DNA of 64,000 nucleotides from Candidatus Saccharimonadota bacterium. Lineage in GTDB: Bacteria > Patescibacteriota > Saccharimonadia > Saccharimonadales > UBA4665. The notes below the pieces were generated by a model that did not search any database, was not told the origin of the DNA, and saw nothing but the letters and a program-made list of their open reading frames with translations. Below, one piece after another: positions 45,319 through 53,909 of the stretch. Position numbers and translations under genes: made by a program. The stretch is taken from NCBI GenBank assembly GCA_027325485.1, contig DAIEFN010000001.1, positions 1 through 64,000 on the forward strand. Direction: 5' to 3'. Each line of letters opens with the position of its first letter. Position 1 is the first letter of the stretch.

Positions 45319-45611
45319 TTACATATTATATCATGCTTATGCAATATTGGGAATAGCTACGTAGAGGCTAAGTAATTCTCTCAAATACCACAAGATAAGC
45401 TGTTGCCCTAAGTAATCTAGCTTCGCAAAATATATGCCTAGTTTCTGCATAAGTTCAGAAACATATTGGACTCCAACAAACTAAAAGTCAGGACAAGCTT
45501 TTTACCATTCGTAAGATAGTTGGTAAAGTAATAACTACAGAAGAAAAGGTCAGTTATGCGGATTAATATCCAGTTAGGTCAGTTCTCTATTTATATACAA
45601 GGTTGGGCTAA

Positions 45612-46688
45612 ATGCTAAGCGTTGGCATTGTTGGACTTCCAAATGTCGGTAAGTCTACTTTATTTAATGCCCTAACTAAGGGTTCTGCTCTCGCCGCAAA
45701 CTACCCTTTTGCCACAATTGAGCCGAACGTCGGCATTGTCGCTGTGCCTGATGAACGACTAGCTAAATTAGCGGCGTTATTTAACACAACATCGGTTGTT
45801 CCAGCAACAATCAGATTTGTAGATATCGCCGGCTTAGTAGCTGGCGCAAGTAAAGGCGAAGGCTTAGGCAATCAGTTCCTATCTCACATTCGTACGGTTT
45901 CAGTAATCGTTGAAGTTGTTCGGGCTTTTGACGATGATTTAATTACGCACGTTGATGCCAGCGTTGATGCCAGGCGAGACATAGATACAATCCTAACTGA
46001 GCTAGCGCTAGCCGATCTGGATACCTTAAATAGACGCATGGGTAAAATTACTAAAGAGGCGAAAGCCGACCCCAAACTTGCTTCAATGGTCGGGTTAGTC
46101 CAAAAAGCTATCACTCTTCTTGACAGCGCTCAGTCAATTTACGGAAATCTATCAAATGAAGAAATTGACGAATTGAGCGATCTAGGGCTTTTAACAGCCA
46201 AGCCGATCATATATGTCTTTAATGTTGATGAAGCTGGTCTAGGTGATAGCTCAAAGCAAGACGAGCTCACTAAACTCGCTGCGCCACATAATTCAATGTC
46301 TATTTCCGCTAAGCTCGAGAGTGAGCTAGCTACCCTAGAGGATTATGATGCAAAGGAGCTGCGTGAAAGTTACGGAGTCCAATATTCCGGATTGGAAACT
46401 CTAGTTGGTCTTTCCTTTAAGACACTGGGACTGCAAACCTTTCTAACTGCCGGCGAGAAAGAAGTTAGAGCTTGGACTATTCCAATTGCTACAACTGCGA
46501 AGCAAGCAGCTGGAACAATCCATAGTGATATGGAGCGGGGTTTTATTGCTGCAGATATAGTGAGTTACCCTGATTTAATACAATTAGGATCCCTGGCAGC
46601 AGCAAGGGCCGTTGGCAAGGTTAGAACTGAGGGCAAAGACTACATCATGCAACCGGATGACGTAGTTGAATTTAAGTTTAACGTTTAA
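45612..46688 (+). CDS. ychF: Ribosome-binding ATPase YchF/OLA1
   Basis: 358 residues: G1 GLPNVGKSTLFNAL, G3 DIAGLVAGASKGEGLGNQFL, the region where NKxD is replaced as in OLA1 (FNVDEAG), and the TGS domain with TIHSDMERGFIAADI and MQPDDVVEFKFNV. It binds ribosomes and prefers ATP. CAAGG lies 9 nt before the ATG. A 20-codon reading frame (45556-45618) precedes and overlaps its start. Confidence 0.97.
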   Translation: MLSVGIVGLPNVGKSTLFNALTKGSALAANYPFATIEPNVGIVAVPDERLAKLAALFNTTSVVPATIRFVDIAGLVAGASKGEGLGNQFLSHIRTVSVIVEVVRAFDDDLITHVDASVDARRDIDTILTELALADLDTLNRRMGKITKEAKADPKLASMVGLVQKAITLLDSAQSIYGNLSNEEIDELSDLGLLTAKPIIYVFNVDEAGLGDSSKQDELTKLAAPHNSMSISAKLESELATLEDYDAKELRESYGVQYSGLETLVGLSFKTLGLQTFLTAGEKEVRAWTIPIATTAKQAAGTIHSDMERGFIAADIVSYPDLIQLGSLAAARAVGKVRTEGKDYIMQPDDVVEFKFNV

Positions 46689-47584
46689 GCCGCATTGCGG
46701 CTCTGATGGTATCTACGACTACGCAAGAGATAGGGCAATTTGGCATATGCAATCTTAAATGGCGTTACGTCTAAGCCGTGCATATAATCTTGATTAATAG
46801 GACTAGGTACAACTTGGGGTTTAGATAGCGGCTGTGCACTTTTATCTGCTCCACCAAATACTTCTAAGTGGCCGGCTTCCGCAATTTCCCGCATCGTTTC
46901 TGGATCATTTGCTTGGGTCAATAAATATTCTTGCTTAATTGGTTCTGCGGCAAGTGTAGGGTCCGCCTTAACGACTTCCGCTTTAGGTTCACGGTTTTGG
47001 AAATCTTCTAGCAAGCGCTGCGCGAATAGGTAATCAGCCAGTTGCGGGTTAGGTTTCGGTGGCTGAAGTACGGTTTCCGATAAAGCTAACTGATGTTCTA
47101 AGTGTTGCTGTTGCGCCAAGAGGTATATTTGCAGTTGGTGATTGATCTCTTCTAGGTGATTTTTCTGTTCGTTAGCATGTTGGTTTTGTTCCTTCTTGAT
47201 TTCACTCATTCGTTGCTGAATATGACCAATAGTTTTACGCAAGCGTACTTGGTTATAGCTCTTGAAAACCAAGTTACGCATACCGCAGTTAATATTAATC
47301 TGCGCCCCTATAATCCGATGTGTATAGTCAATGTCACTGATCATATCGAAACGCATATCATCAACGTTCAAAAAGCCAAGCGGTTTTTTATCAATCAGTA
47401 AAACACGGATATCGGTTGCTACTAATAGAGCGACGCCGCCCTCATAATAACCATTGACGCATTCATAAATAGTCTCATCATTCAGTAGGATGTTTTCGAG
47501 CTCTCTTATCTCGGCCCGATTGATTCGGCTCGTGCCAAACTTAATTTTGGCTAGCTGACTTGCGATGTACTCTCGGTCAACCAT
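46685..47584 (-). CDS. YokE-like PH-domain protein with Gln/Glu-rich tail
   Basis: 299 residues. Residues about 35-125 look like a bacterial PH/SHOCT-type domain (YEGGVALLVATDIRVLLIDKKPLGF, DISDIDYTH-like strand, MRNLVFKSYNQVRLRKTI). A coiled coil rich in Gln, Glu and His follows, then a low-complexity end. Function unknown. It converges with ychF, overlapping by 4 bp. Confidence 0.7.
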   Translation of the reverse strand: MVDREYIASQLAKIKFGTSRINRAEIRELENILLNDETIYECVNGYYEGGVALLVATDIRVLLIDKKPLGFLNVDDMRFDMISDIDYTHRIIGAQININCGMRNLVFKSYNQVRLRKTIGHIQQRMSEIKKEQNQHANEQKNHLEEINHQLQIYLLAQQQHLEHQLALSETVLQPPKPNPQLADYLFAQRLLEDFQNREPKAEVVKADPTLAAEPIKQEYLLTQANDPETMREIAEAGHLEVFGGADKSAQPLSKPQVVPSPINQDYMHGLDVTPFKIAYAKLPYLLRSRRYHQSRNAA

Positions 47585-47729
47585 TGCACCCTCCTGTTTG
47601 TTGGTATCTTAATACTAAACGAAATGGTCTTATCCGACCGTAAAAATGATTACCACTTAAACATGATGCAACTCACTTTAAATCACGCTTATACTTGCCA
47701 AAATGGGCAGATTTGGATTAAATTAAGTT

Positions 47730-48383
47730 ATGTTAGCCAATTTAAAGCAAACGGCTGAATTGGTGGCTGTATTCTCTAGATACGGAGTGCGAAAAACATA
47801 CAGGAAGGGCGATTTCGTCATTCACCCCGGGGAACAACCGCCCGGGGTTTTTTATATTATTCAAGGCATCGTTAAAGCTTATGCTGTCTCAAAATACGGT
47901 GAAGAAAACTTGTTAATAATCCGCAAGCAAGATGAGATATTTCCACTCATTTGGGCAATTACTGGCCAGGAACGTGCAGTTGCCTACCGCGCATTAGCAC
48001 CAACAATTACGCTCGAAATTACCAAGCAACAGTTCGAAACTGAAATCTCTAAACACCCTGGTGCTTTAGCGCCCCTGTTAGATATGACCGTTGAAATGTA
48101 TCGACTGCACAGTGAGCGTATTTTAAATCTCGAATTCCGAACCGTACGTGAACGAATCGTATCATTCTTATTAACTATGTCTACTCGAGTTGGTGCACCA
48201 AGTAAACGCGGACTACTAATTGAAGCACCCCTTAGGCATCAGGATATTGCTAGTTCCATTAATGCAACTAGAGAAACTACTAGCCGAGAGATATCCGCAT
48301 TAATTAAGCAGGGCTTAATTAGTAAAGAGAAGTCATACTACACCCTGCGTGATGTAGCATCATTAACAAAATTGCTGAGTTAG
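47730..48383 (+). CDS. Crp/Fnr-family transcription regulator
   Basis: 217 residues. A cyclic-nucleotide-binding fold (VIHPGEQPPGVFYIIQGIVKAY, GEENLLIIRKQDEIF) lacks the Arg-Ser of cAMP-binding CRP, so the ligand is uncertain. There is a long dimer helix and a C-terminal winged helix (HQDIASSINATRETTSREISALIKQGLI). No FNR-type Cys cluster. Divergent from the PH-domain gene. Confidence 0.85.
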   Translation: MLANLKQTAELVAVFSRYGVRKTYRKGDFVIHPGEQPPGVFYIIQGIVKAYAVSKYGEENLLIIRKQDEIFPLIWAITGQERAVAYRALAPTITLEITKQQFETEISKHPGALAPLLDMTVEMYRLHSERILNLEFRTVRERIVSFLLTMSTRVGAPSKRGLLIEAPLRHQDIASSINATRETTSREISALIKQGLISKEKSYYTLRDVASLTKLLS

Positions 48384-48390
48384 AACCTGT

Positions 48391-49047
48391 TTATTTCCAG
48401 TGTAGAATAATATTTTCAATCGTTTTAGTTATCCTCGAGTGGTTTGGGACATCGTTTTTTTCGTAATAATGATTGGTCTCAAAGTAGTCGTCAATAACAC
48501 TTAAACAATAGACCCCGTCGGCCATTACGTGCACTCGATCGATCACCTCTACACTAGCCACCGGTAGCGCGACAATTAATTTCTCCGTTTCAATTCGCTT
48601 AAGATACTCTTCCGCTAAATCTAACTTCATGGTGTTAGATAAGCCGTCGGAAACTAAAATTATGTTCATATGCCTCAGTAGGTCCAAATTTATCAGATTA
48701 CCTTTTCCGAGCATCCGGTTAACTTCATGGGTTTTCATGGTTCGCTCTTCTTCAAGATAGCCACGATACTCGTCAACCATTTCAGTAACTTCGCCTTCAG
48801 AAAAGTCCTTATTGAATATAAAGTTACCACCATCCGTTATGCCGGCAATGGCATTTGGCTCGCGCGGTAAAGTAATCTCTTCAGTTTGCAGAAACGTAAT
48901 AATACAGTGCAGTTGCATGGCAATTTGGGCGCCAACAACCACCCCACCGTCGTCAAGGGCTACCACCGCACAGTTTTCATAGCGGTATTTTGGCACCATC
49001 TTGGCGGCTAGCATCCGACCGGCCTGCATTCTTGATGAAAAATACAT
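48391..49047 (-). CDS. Degenerate phosphoribosyltransferase-like protein (COG1926-like)
   Basis: 218 residues. FSSRMQAGRMLAAKM, VALDDGGVVVGAQIAMQL, AIAGITDGGNF and the C-terminal VHVMADGVYCLSVIDDYFETNHYYE follow the layout of COG1926 phosphoribosyltransferases. The PRPP loop normally VDDGIATGAT reads VSDGLSNTMK, losing the first Asp and the Gly-Ala-Thr. Probably not a normal transferase. Confidence 0.7.
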   Translation of the reverse strand: MYFSSRMQAGRMLAAKMVPKYRYENCAVVALDDGGVVVGAQIAMQLHCIITFLQTEEITLPREPNAIAGITDGGNFIFNKDFSEGEVTEMVDEYRGYLEEERTMKTHEVNRMLGKGNLINLDLLRHMNIILVSDGLSNTMKLDLAEEYLKRIETEKLIVALPVASVEVIDRVHVMADGVYCLSVIDDYFETNHYYEKNDVPNHSRITKTIENIILHWK

Positions 49048-49093
49048 GGATTATTAATACGGAGTTTAACTAGGGAATGCTAAAAGCTCAAGC

Positions 49094-49663
49094 TTATTTA
49101 GCTATTCTCAGCTTAAAAAAGCGTTCACGGTTGCCTTTAACGCCACTTAAGAGCGAATCAGCCTTAGCCTGAATTACGAAGTACTGTCTAAGCCATGACT
49201 CAAAATCAGCAAGTATTTGGCGGCGCATCCGTTCATTTTTTATGACCCCGTGGTGCTTAAGTGATTGGTCTTTAGTCTCAAACTGTGGCTTAGCCATCGC
49301 AATAATAACGCTTTCTGGGTTCACCATTTTGCGAACCGAGGGAAGGATCTCCTCGAGTGAAACAAAAGAGACATCAATTAAGACAATATCTATCTGGCTC
49401 TCGCACTTAAATGAGCGGATATCTGTTTTTTCATATGATTCGAGTTTTGGATTGAGGCGCAACTGCGGATTTAACTGATCCGTCCCCTTCTCTACAGCAA
49501 TTACTTTACTGGCACCGTGCCGAAGAGCATATTCACTAAAGCCACCACTGCTGGCGCCAACATCTAACACAGTTTTATCTTTAAAATCCAGCGCTAATAC
49601 CTGAGCGACGCTACCTAGCTTATGGGCCGCACGACTGACATAGTGGTCTTCTTTAGGCTGCAT
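49094..49663 (-). CDS. TlyA-like FtsJ/RrmJ-fold rRNA methyltransferase lacking the S4 domain
   Basis: 189 residues from the ATG at 49663, preceded by AGGTGG (a GTG at 49672 is also possible). VSRAAHKLGSVAQVL, DVGASSGGFSEYALRHGASKVIAVEKGTDQL and VLIDVSFVSLEEILP match TlyA, which 2'-O-methylates rRNA. The N-terminal S4 RNA-binding domain of TlyA is absent. The K-D-K-E catalytic set appears largely kept. Confidence 0.85.
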   Translation of the reverse strand: MQPKEDHYVSRAAHKLGSVAQVLALDFKDKTVLDVGASSGGFSEYALRHGASKVIAVEKGTDQLNPQLRLNPKLESYEKTDIRSFKCESQIDIVLIDVSFVSLEEILPSVRKMVNPESVIIAMAKPQFETKDQSLKHHGVIKNERMRRQILADFESWLRQYFVIQAKADSLLSGVKGNRERFFKLRIAK

Positions 49664-49691
49664 GCTTACCACCTATTATGCGCGCCTAAAG

Positions 49692-50255
49692 CTAACTTTT
49701 AATACGTTCACGGTAGGCACCGCTAAGGGTATCAACTGAGATTAAATCACCTGTTTTAATAAAAGCCGGAACTTTAAGACTAAGTCCGGTCTCAAGCACT
49801 GCATCTTTCGTGATTGAAGTTGAGGTGTCTCCCTTTACTGCTGTTTCACAGTACTCAACCTTAAGCGCTACGTTTTTCGGTAACTCTAGACTTATGGCGC
49901 GTTCTTTAAAGAATTGAAGCTGCACCATGTCGCCGTCCTTAATATATCCAGCTTGATCACCGATTAGGTCAGCTGGGATTTCAAACTGAGTGAAATTTTC
50001 CTGATCCATAAAGTGGTACACGCCAGCGTCGTTATATAGATACTGAACTGATCGGGTTGAGATATCGGCACTTTCGAGCTGTTCACTGCCTCGAAAAGTT
50101 TTATCTAATACACGGCCGCTAATTAATGATTTAATCTTAACGTTGACGATTGAGCCACCGCGCCCCATGACTTTTTGGCTGTACTCAACAACCCGATATG
50201 GTTCTGCATTTAATACAAATAAGGCGCCCTTTTTTAGGTCGGTAATATTTAGCAT
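49692..50255 (-). CDS. efp: Elongation factor P with Arg at the tip
   Basis: 187 residues, three KOW/OB domains (MLNITDLKKGALFVLNAEPYRVVEY, YLYNDAGVYHFMD, SGAYRERIKS). EF-P relieves stalling at polyproline. The tip loop, KPGKG in E. coli, is VMGRGGS: Arg32 stands where Lys34 is. The pilus and LPxTG proteins with Pro runs in this window are natural clients. It is 25 bp downstream of rpsR. Confidence 0.95.
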   Translation of the reverse strand: MLNITDLKKGALFVLNAEPYRVVEYSQKVMGRGGSIVNVKIKSLISGRVLDKTFRGSEQLESADISTRSVQYLYNDAGVYHFMDQENFTQFEIPADLIGDQAGYIKDGDMVQLQFFKERAISLELPKNVALKVEYCETAVKGDTSTSITKDAVLETGLSLKVPAFIKTGDLISVDTLSGAYRERIKS

Positions 50256-50280
50256 AACTTTATGTCTTTTTCCTTGAAAC

Positions 50281-50484
50281 TTAGTAGCTGGCTACGAATG
50301 GAAGCAGTGCGATATGACGCGCCCGCTTAATGGCGCTCGCTAAATGTCGTTGCTGGGACTCGCTTAAGCCAGTCTTTTTTCGAGATTCAATCTGACCGTA
50401 AGTGTTGACGTAACGCTGCAAGGTTTTAAAATCTTTGTAATCAAAATATGCTACATCTGTACTGTGTTTAAATATCTTTGCCAT
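50281..50484 (-). CDS. rpsR: 30S ribosomal protein S18
   Basis: 67 residues; FDYKDFKTLQRYVNTYGQI and KKTGLSESQQRHLASAIKRARHIALLPF are diagnostic. S18 binds as a dimer with S6. Third gene of rpsF-ssb-rpsR. Confidence 0.96.
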   Translation of the reverse strand: MAKIFKHSTDVAYFDYKDFKTLQRYVNTYGQIESRKKTGLSESQQRHLASAIKRARHIALLPFVASY

Positions 50485-50514
50485 AAGCTTTTCTTCATTT
50501 ACTCCTTAAAACTA

Positions 50515-50979
50515 TTAAAATGGAATGTCGTCTAGGTTAATTGGTTCATCGCTGACATCCTCGATTACGACATCCTTATCTGACTTCGTTTTCTTGGCTG
50601 ACACTTTAGTCTCGCTTTCACCTTGACTGCTAGTAGTAGCTTCGCTACCTCGTCCATCAAGGAAAGTGACATCGCTTGCGATTACTTCTACTTTGCTACG
50701 CTTTTGGCCTTCTTGCTCCCAGCTACGACTCTGCAAACGTCCCTGGACCAATACACGACGGCCCTTACTTAGATACTGAGATACGCGCTCACCCAGTGGA
50801 CCCCAAGCAACGATATCGACGTAGTCAGTCGCTTCCTGCCACTCGCCACTACCGTCTTTATAGCTACGGTTTAAAGCGATCGAGAAACTACAAACGTTTT
50901 GGCCATTCGGGGTCTGTTTTAGTTCCGGATCGCGCGTTAAATTACCCATTAAAATTACTTGGTTGACGCTGCGTGCCAT
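50515..50979 (-). CDS. ssb: Single-stranded DNA-binding protein
   Basis: 154 residues. The OB fold (ARSVNQVILMGNLTRDPELKQTP, GQNVCSFSIALNRSY, YVDIVAWGPLGERVSQYLSKGRRVLVQGRL) is followed by a flexible linker and the acidic interaction tip ending DDIPF. Between rpsF and rpsR, as in many bacteria. Confidence 0.97.
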   Translation of the reverse strand: MARSVNQVILMGNLTRDPELKQTPNGQNVCSFSIALNRSYKDGSGEWQEATDYVDIVAWGPLGERVSQYLSKGRRVLVQGRLQSRSWEQEGQKRSKVEVIASDVTFLDGRGSEATTSSQGESETKVSAKKTKSDKDVVIEDVSDEPINLDDIPF

Positions 50980-51077
50980 ATGAATATGCTCCTTCTTGCC
51001 TTATAACTCTCTAGACATTTGCTTTAACCGTACGCTTGGACAAAAATCGAGTCAAGCGAGGTTTAAGAAAAATATAA

Positions 51078-51461
51078 TTAATCGTCTTTCGCTTCGCTCT
51101 CATCAGCTACTGCCTCACCACGCTTCGCAGCTCGTTCAGCTTTTTCAGCCTTTGCTGCCTCAGCTTTAGCGATTGCTTTTAAGTCTGGCTTAGTAATTAG
51201 AAAGCGGATTACTTCGTCGGTAATATTAAGTACGGACTCAGTTTTAGCAACGTTGCTACCTGGCATCTCTACCGTATAGAACACATAAATTGCGTGTTCA
51301 TTCTTTTTGATTGGGTAGGCTAGCTTGCGCTTGCCCCAATTGTCAGTTGCAATTACTTTGCCACCGTTATCGGCGACAATCTTGAGCACCCGGTCTTCAG
51401 CTTTACTTAAATCAACCTCTAAACTGGGATGATAAAGCACCGCTAACTCATAACGATTCAT
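51078..51461 (-). CDS. rpsF: 30S ribosomal protein S6
   Basis: 127 residues: MNRYELAVLYHPSLEVDL, NWGKRKLAYPIKKNEHAIYVFYTVEMPG and an Ala/Lys/Glu-rich C-terminal extension. AAGGAAGG precedes the ATG. First gene of rpsF-ssb-rpsR and carries a hairpin in the leader next to the ribosome site. Confidence 0.96.
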   Translation of the reverse strand: MNRYELAVLYHPSLEVDLSKAEDRVLKIVADNGGKVIATDNWGKRKLAYPIKKNEHAIYVFYTVEMPGSNVAKTESVLNITDEVIRFLITKPDLKAIAKAEAAKAEKAERAAKRGEAVADESEAKDD

Positions 51462-51480
51462 ATAACCTTTTCCTTCCTTT

Positions 51481-51509
51481 GGCTTACCGCGTTTAATGGC
51501 GGACAGCCC
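51481..51509 (-). promoter_or_regulatory. rpsF leader hairpin, possible S6:S18 binding site
   Basis: On the mRNA GGCT-GT-CCGC, loop CATTAAAC, GCGG-TA-AGCC forms a stem interrupted by a 2x2 internal loop. It ends directly at the Shine-Dalgarno region. S6:S18 complexes in other bacteria repress rpsF by binding a leader structure that carries CCG and GCGG elements copied from 16S rRNA. The resemblance is partial. Confidence 0.5.
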
Positions 51510-51554
51510 GCATACCTAAAAGTGCTGCGAGCTGAAGTATTAACGTGATTTTAA

Positions 51555-51583
51555 ACTATACCGTTTAACAGCGTAAAAAGCAA
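51555..51583 (-). promoter_or_regulatory. rpsF-ssb-rpsR promoter
   Basis: Minus-strand -35 TTGCTT (51578-51583), 17 bp, -10 TATAGT (51555-51560). It gives a leader of about 85 nt. Confidence 0.65.
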
Positions 51584-51612
51584 TGCCCAAAGAGCGTATA
51601 AAGTTTACTCAA

Positions 51613-53859
51613 CTAACTATTTAAGTAGTCGTCTTGACCATCCTCGCTGCTGTCATCAGCGCTCTGATTACTATCATTTTCAACACCAAAAACTTCGTCC
51701 ATTGAGCTCACCAGCACTTCACGAGGACGCGAGCCATCTGCGGGTCCAACAATACCACTCTCTTCCATAGTTTCAATTAAGCGAGCCGCACGGCCATAGC
51801 CAATCCTTAAACGACGCTGCAGTAAGCTAGTTGAGGCCTTACGATTCTCAAGCACGACATGCACCGCATCGCGCCACATATCGTCATCAAAACCGTTGCC
51901 ATTGCCCATTTCGGTGACTACACTGCCTCTTCCAGACAACTGAACTGGCTGGCTAATAACTTCATCATCATAATGTGGTGGGCGTTGGGCCCGGATGAAA
52001 TCAACCACTTTTCTAGTCTCGTCTTCTTCAATTAAGGCTGCCTGTACCCGTTTTGGTTTAGGCATTTCAGAGGTTAGAAAGAGCATGTCACCACTGCCTA
52101 GTAATTTCTCGGCACCACCTTGGTCAATAATGGTGCGGCTATCGACTTGGCTATTTACAGTAAAGGCGATCCTGGTTGGAACGTTGGCTTTAATTAGACC
52201 TGTAATAACATCAACAGAAGGACGCTGAGTGGCAATTACTAAGTGGATACCAGCAGCACGGGATTTTTGGGCTAAACGCACAATCAAGGCTTCCACGTCA
52301 CGGGCCGCCATCATCATTAGGTCGGCTAACTCATCAATTACAATTACGATATAAGGCATACCAGCCTCGGCTTTGGCTAAGTTGTATTGACCGATGTCAC
52401 GTTTGCCGACTTCAGCCATAGTGCGCAGTCGACGCTCCATTTCTGCAACCGCCCACTTAAGCGCACTGATACACTTTTCTGGTTCATTAATAACTGGTGT
52501 CAGTAAATGCGGGATATCGTTATAGAGAGCTAGTTCAACTTGCTTTGGGTCAACTAAGATTAACTTTAAATCAGACGGCGTATTGCGGTACAACAAACTG
52601 GTTAAGAACGTGTTGATCATAACTGATTTACCAGCCCCAGTTTGTCCGGCAATTAGCATGTGGGGCATCTTATTTAAATCTGCCACAACTGCTTTACCGG
52701 TTATATCCTTACCGAGCACGAAACCGAGTGTACTATCTAACGAGGCCCACTCTTGAGACTCTAAGATTGAGCTAATACGTACAATTGCCGGCTTGACGTT
52801 TGGTACTTCAATGCCAACTGCCCTTTTGCCCGGAATTGGTGCTTCAATACGAATCGAGTGAGCGGCGAGATCAAGTGCTAAGTTGCTTTCAAGGGCCGTT
52901 ATCTTAGTTAGCTTAGTTGAAGAAGGCGGTTTTAGGGAGTATTGAGTGACACGTGGGCCAATATTGGCACCTTCCATCTGCACTTCAATATTAAAGTTGG
53001 CTAAAGTATCGTGAATAGTCCGGGCATTGGCGTTAACATCTCCCGGATCAGCCTTATCCTGTTTTTGGTTAAGTAAACTGGTGGGTGGAAACTTCCAGTC
53101 CGGGTCACCGGGCGCAGTTAAGGCTGCATGATTTTCATCCTTACTAAGCTTTTGGGCTGTATTACGGAAGCTACTAGTGCGCGCCGGCTCGAGTTGGGCT
53201 AACTCTCCTTGTGTATGATGTTCAATTGGCACCCCTTCATTAAGCTTAAAGGTACTCTCGGCCTTAGCTTTTAGCTCAGACAGATCGGTGTCGCCCTCAT
53301 CCTTTTTAGCGCGCTTAAATAGTTTTATTAGGTCCTTAGCGGTAAAACCAAGAGCGAAAGCAAGACTTAAAACTGCAATAATTAAGAATACTAAGGCGGC
53401 TGGAATCTTATCTAGTGCACCAAGTAAAGAGCCTCCGATTAAACTACCACTCTTGCCACCATGACCACCACTCCAGCTACCATCACTTAATTTGTTCGCA
53501 AACAGGACATAGCTCAGCCCAGTAGCTGATAGTAAAGTAACAACTAAGCTGACTATCTTAGATACTGGTAGCTCAGTCTCGTCACTCATAAATATCTGAA
53601 TTGCAGCTAAGACTAAAAGGATGGGTACAATTAAAGCCGCCCAACCAAAGAGCCAGTAAAAGCCATGGTAAAGGCCTACCGGTAACTTGCCGCCAGTACC
53701 AAAAGCACCAATTAGTAACAGCAGAGCTAGTAGCAGTAAAGCTACAGCCAGGGCATATAAACCAAAACCGTTGCTCTCTTTTAAAGCATCCTTGGTTTTA
53801 GCTTTCGCTTTGGCCTTTGTGTTGTTTTTTCTACGGGTCGTTTTTTTCTTTTTTGGCAT
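51613..53859 (-). CDS. ftsK: DNA translocase FtsK
   Basis: 748 residues. A basic Lys-rich N terminus, four membrane helices (about residues 30-180), a short linker, then the motor: alpha domain (NFNIEVQMEGANIGPRVTQYSLKPP), Walker A GQTGAGKSVMINTFLTSLLY, Walker B YIVIVIDELADLM, and QKSRAAGIHLVIATQRP. The gamma winged helix (STSLLQRRLRIGYGRAARLIETME) is present. It moves chromosome DNA at division and works with Xer recombinases. Confidence 0.96.
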   Translation of the reverse strand: MPKKKKTTRRKNNTKAKAKAKTKDALKESNGFGLYALAVALLLLALLLLIGAFGTGGKLPVGLYHGFYWLFGWAALIVPILLVLAAIQIFMSDETELPVSKIVSLVVTLLSATGLSYVLFANKLSDGSWSGGHGGKSGSLIGGSLLGALDKIPAALVFLIIAVLSLAFALGFTAKDLIKLFKRAKKDEGDTDLSELKAKAESTFKLNEGVPIEHHTQGELAQLEPARTSSFRNTAQKLSKDENHAALTAPGDPDWKFPPTSLLNQKQDKADPGDVNANARTIHDTLANFNIEVQMEGANIGPRVTQYSLKPPSSTKLTKITALESNLALDLAAHSIRIEAPIPGKRAVGIEVPNVKPAIVRISSILESQEWASLDSTLGFVLGKDITGKAVVADLNKMPHMLIAGQTGAGKSVMINTFLTSLLYRNTPSDLKLILVDPKQVELALYNDIPHLLTPVINEPEKCISALKWAVAEMERRLRTMAEVGKRDIGQYNLAKAEAGMPYIVIVIDELADLMMMAARDVEALIVRLAQKSRAAGIHLVIATQRPSVDVITGLIKANVPTRIAFTVNSQVDSRTIIDQGGAEKLLGSGDMLFLTSEMPKPKRVQAALIEEDETRKVVDFIRAQRPPHYDDEVISQPVQLSGRGSVVTEMGNGNGFDDDMWRDAVHVVLENRKASTSLLQRRLRIGYGRAARLIETMEESGIVGPADGSRPREVLVSSMDEVFGVENDSNQSADDSSEDGQDDYLNS

Positions 53860-53909
53860 TTAGATAATTATACACCTAAAAATGCCAATTTATAGTGGTC
53901 AGAAAGTGT

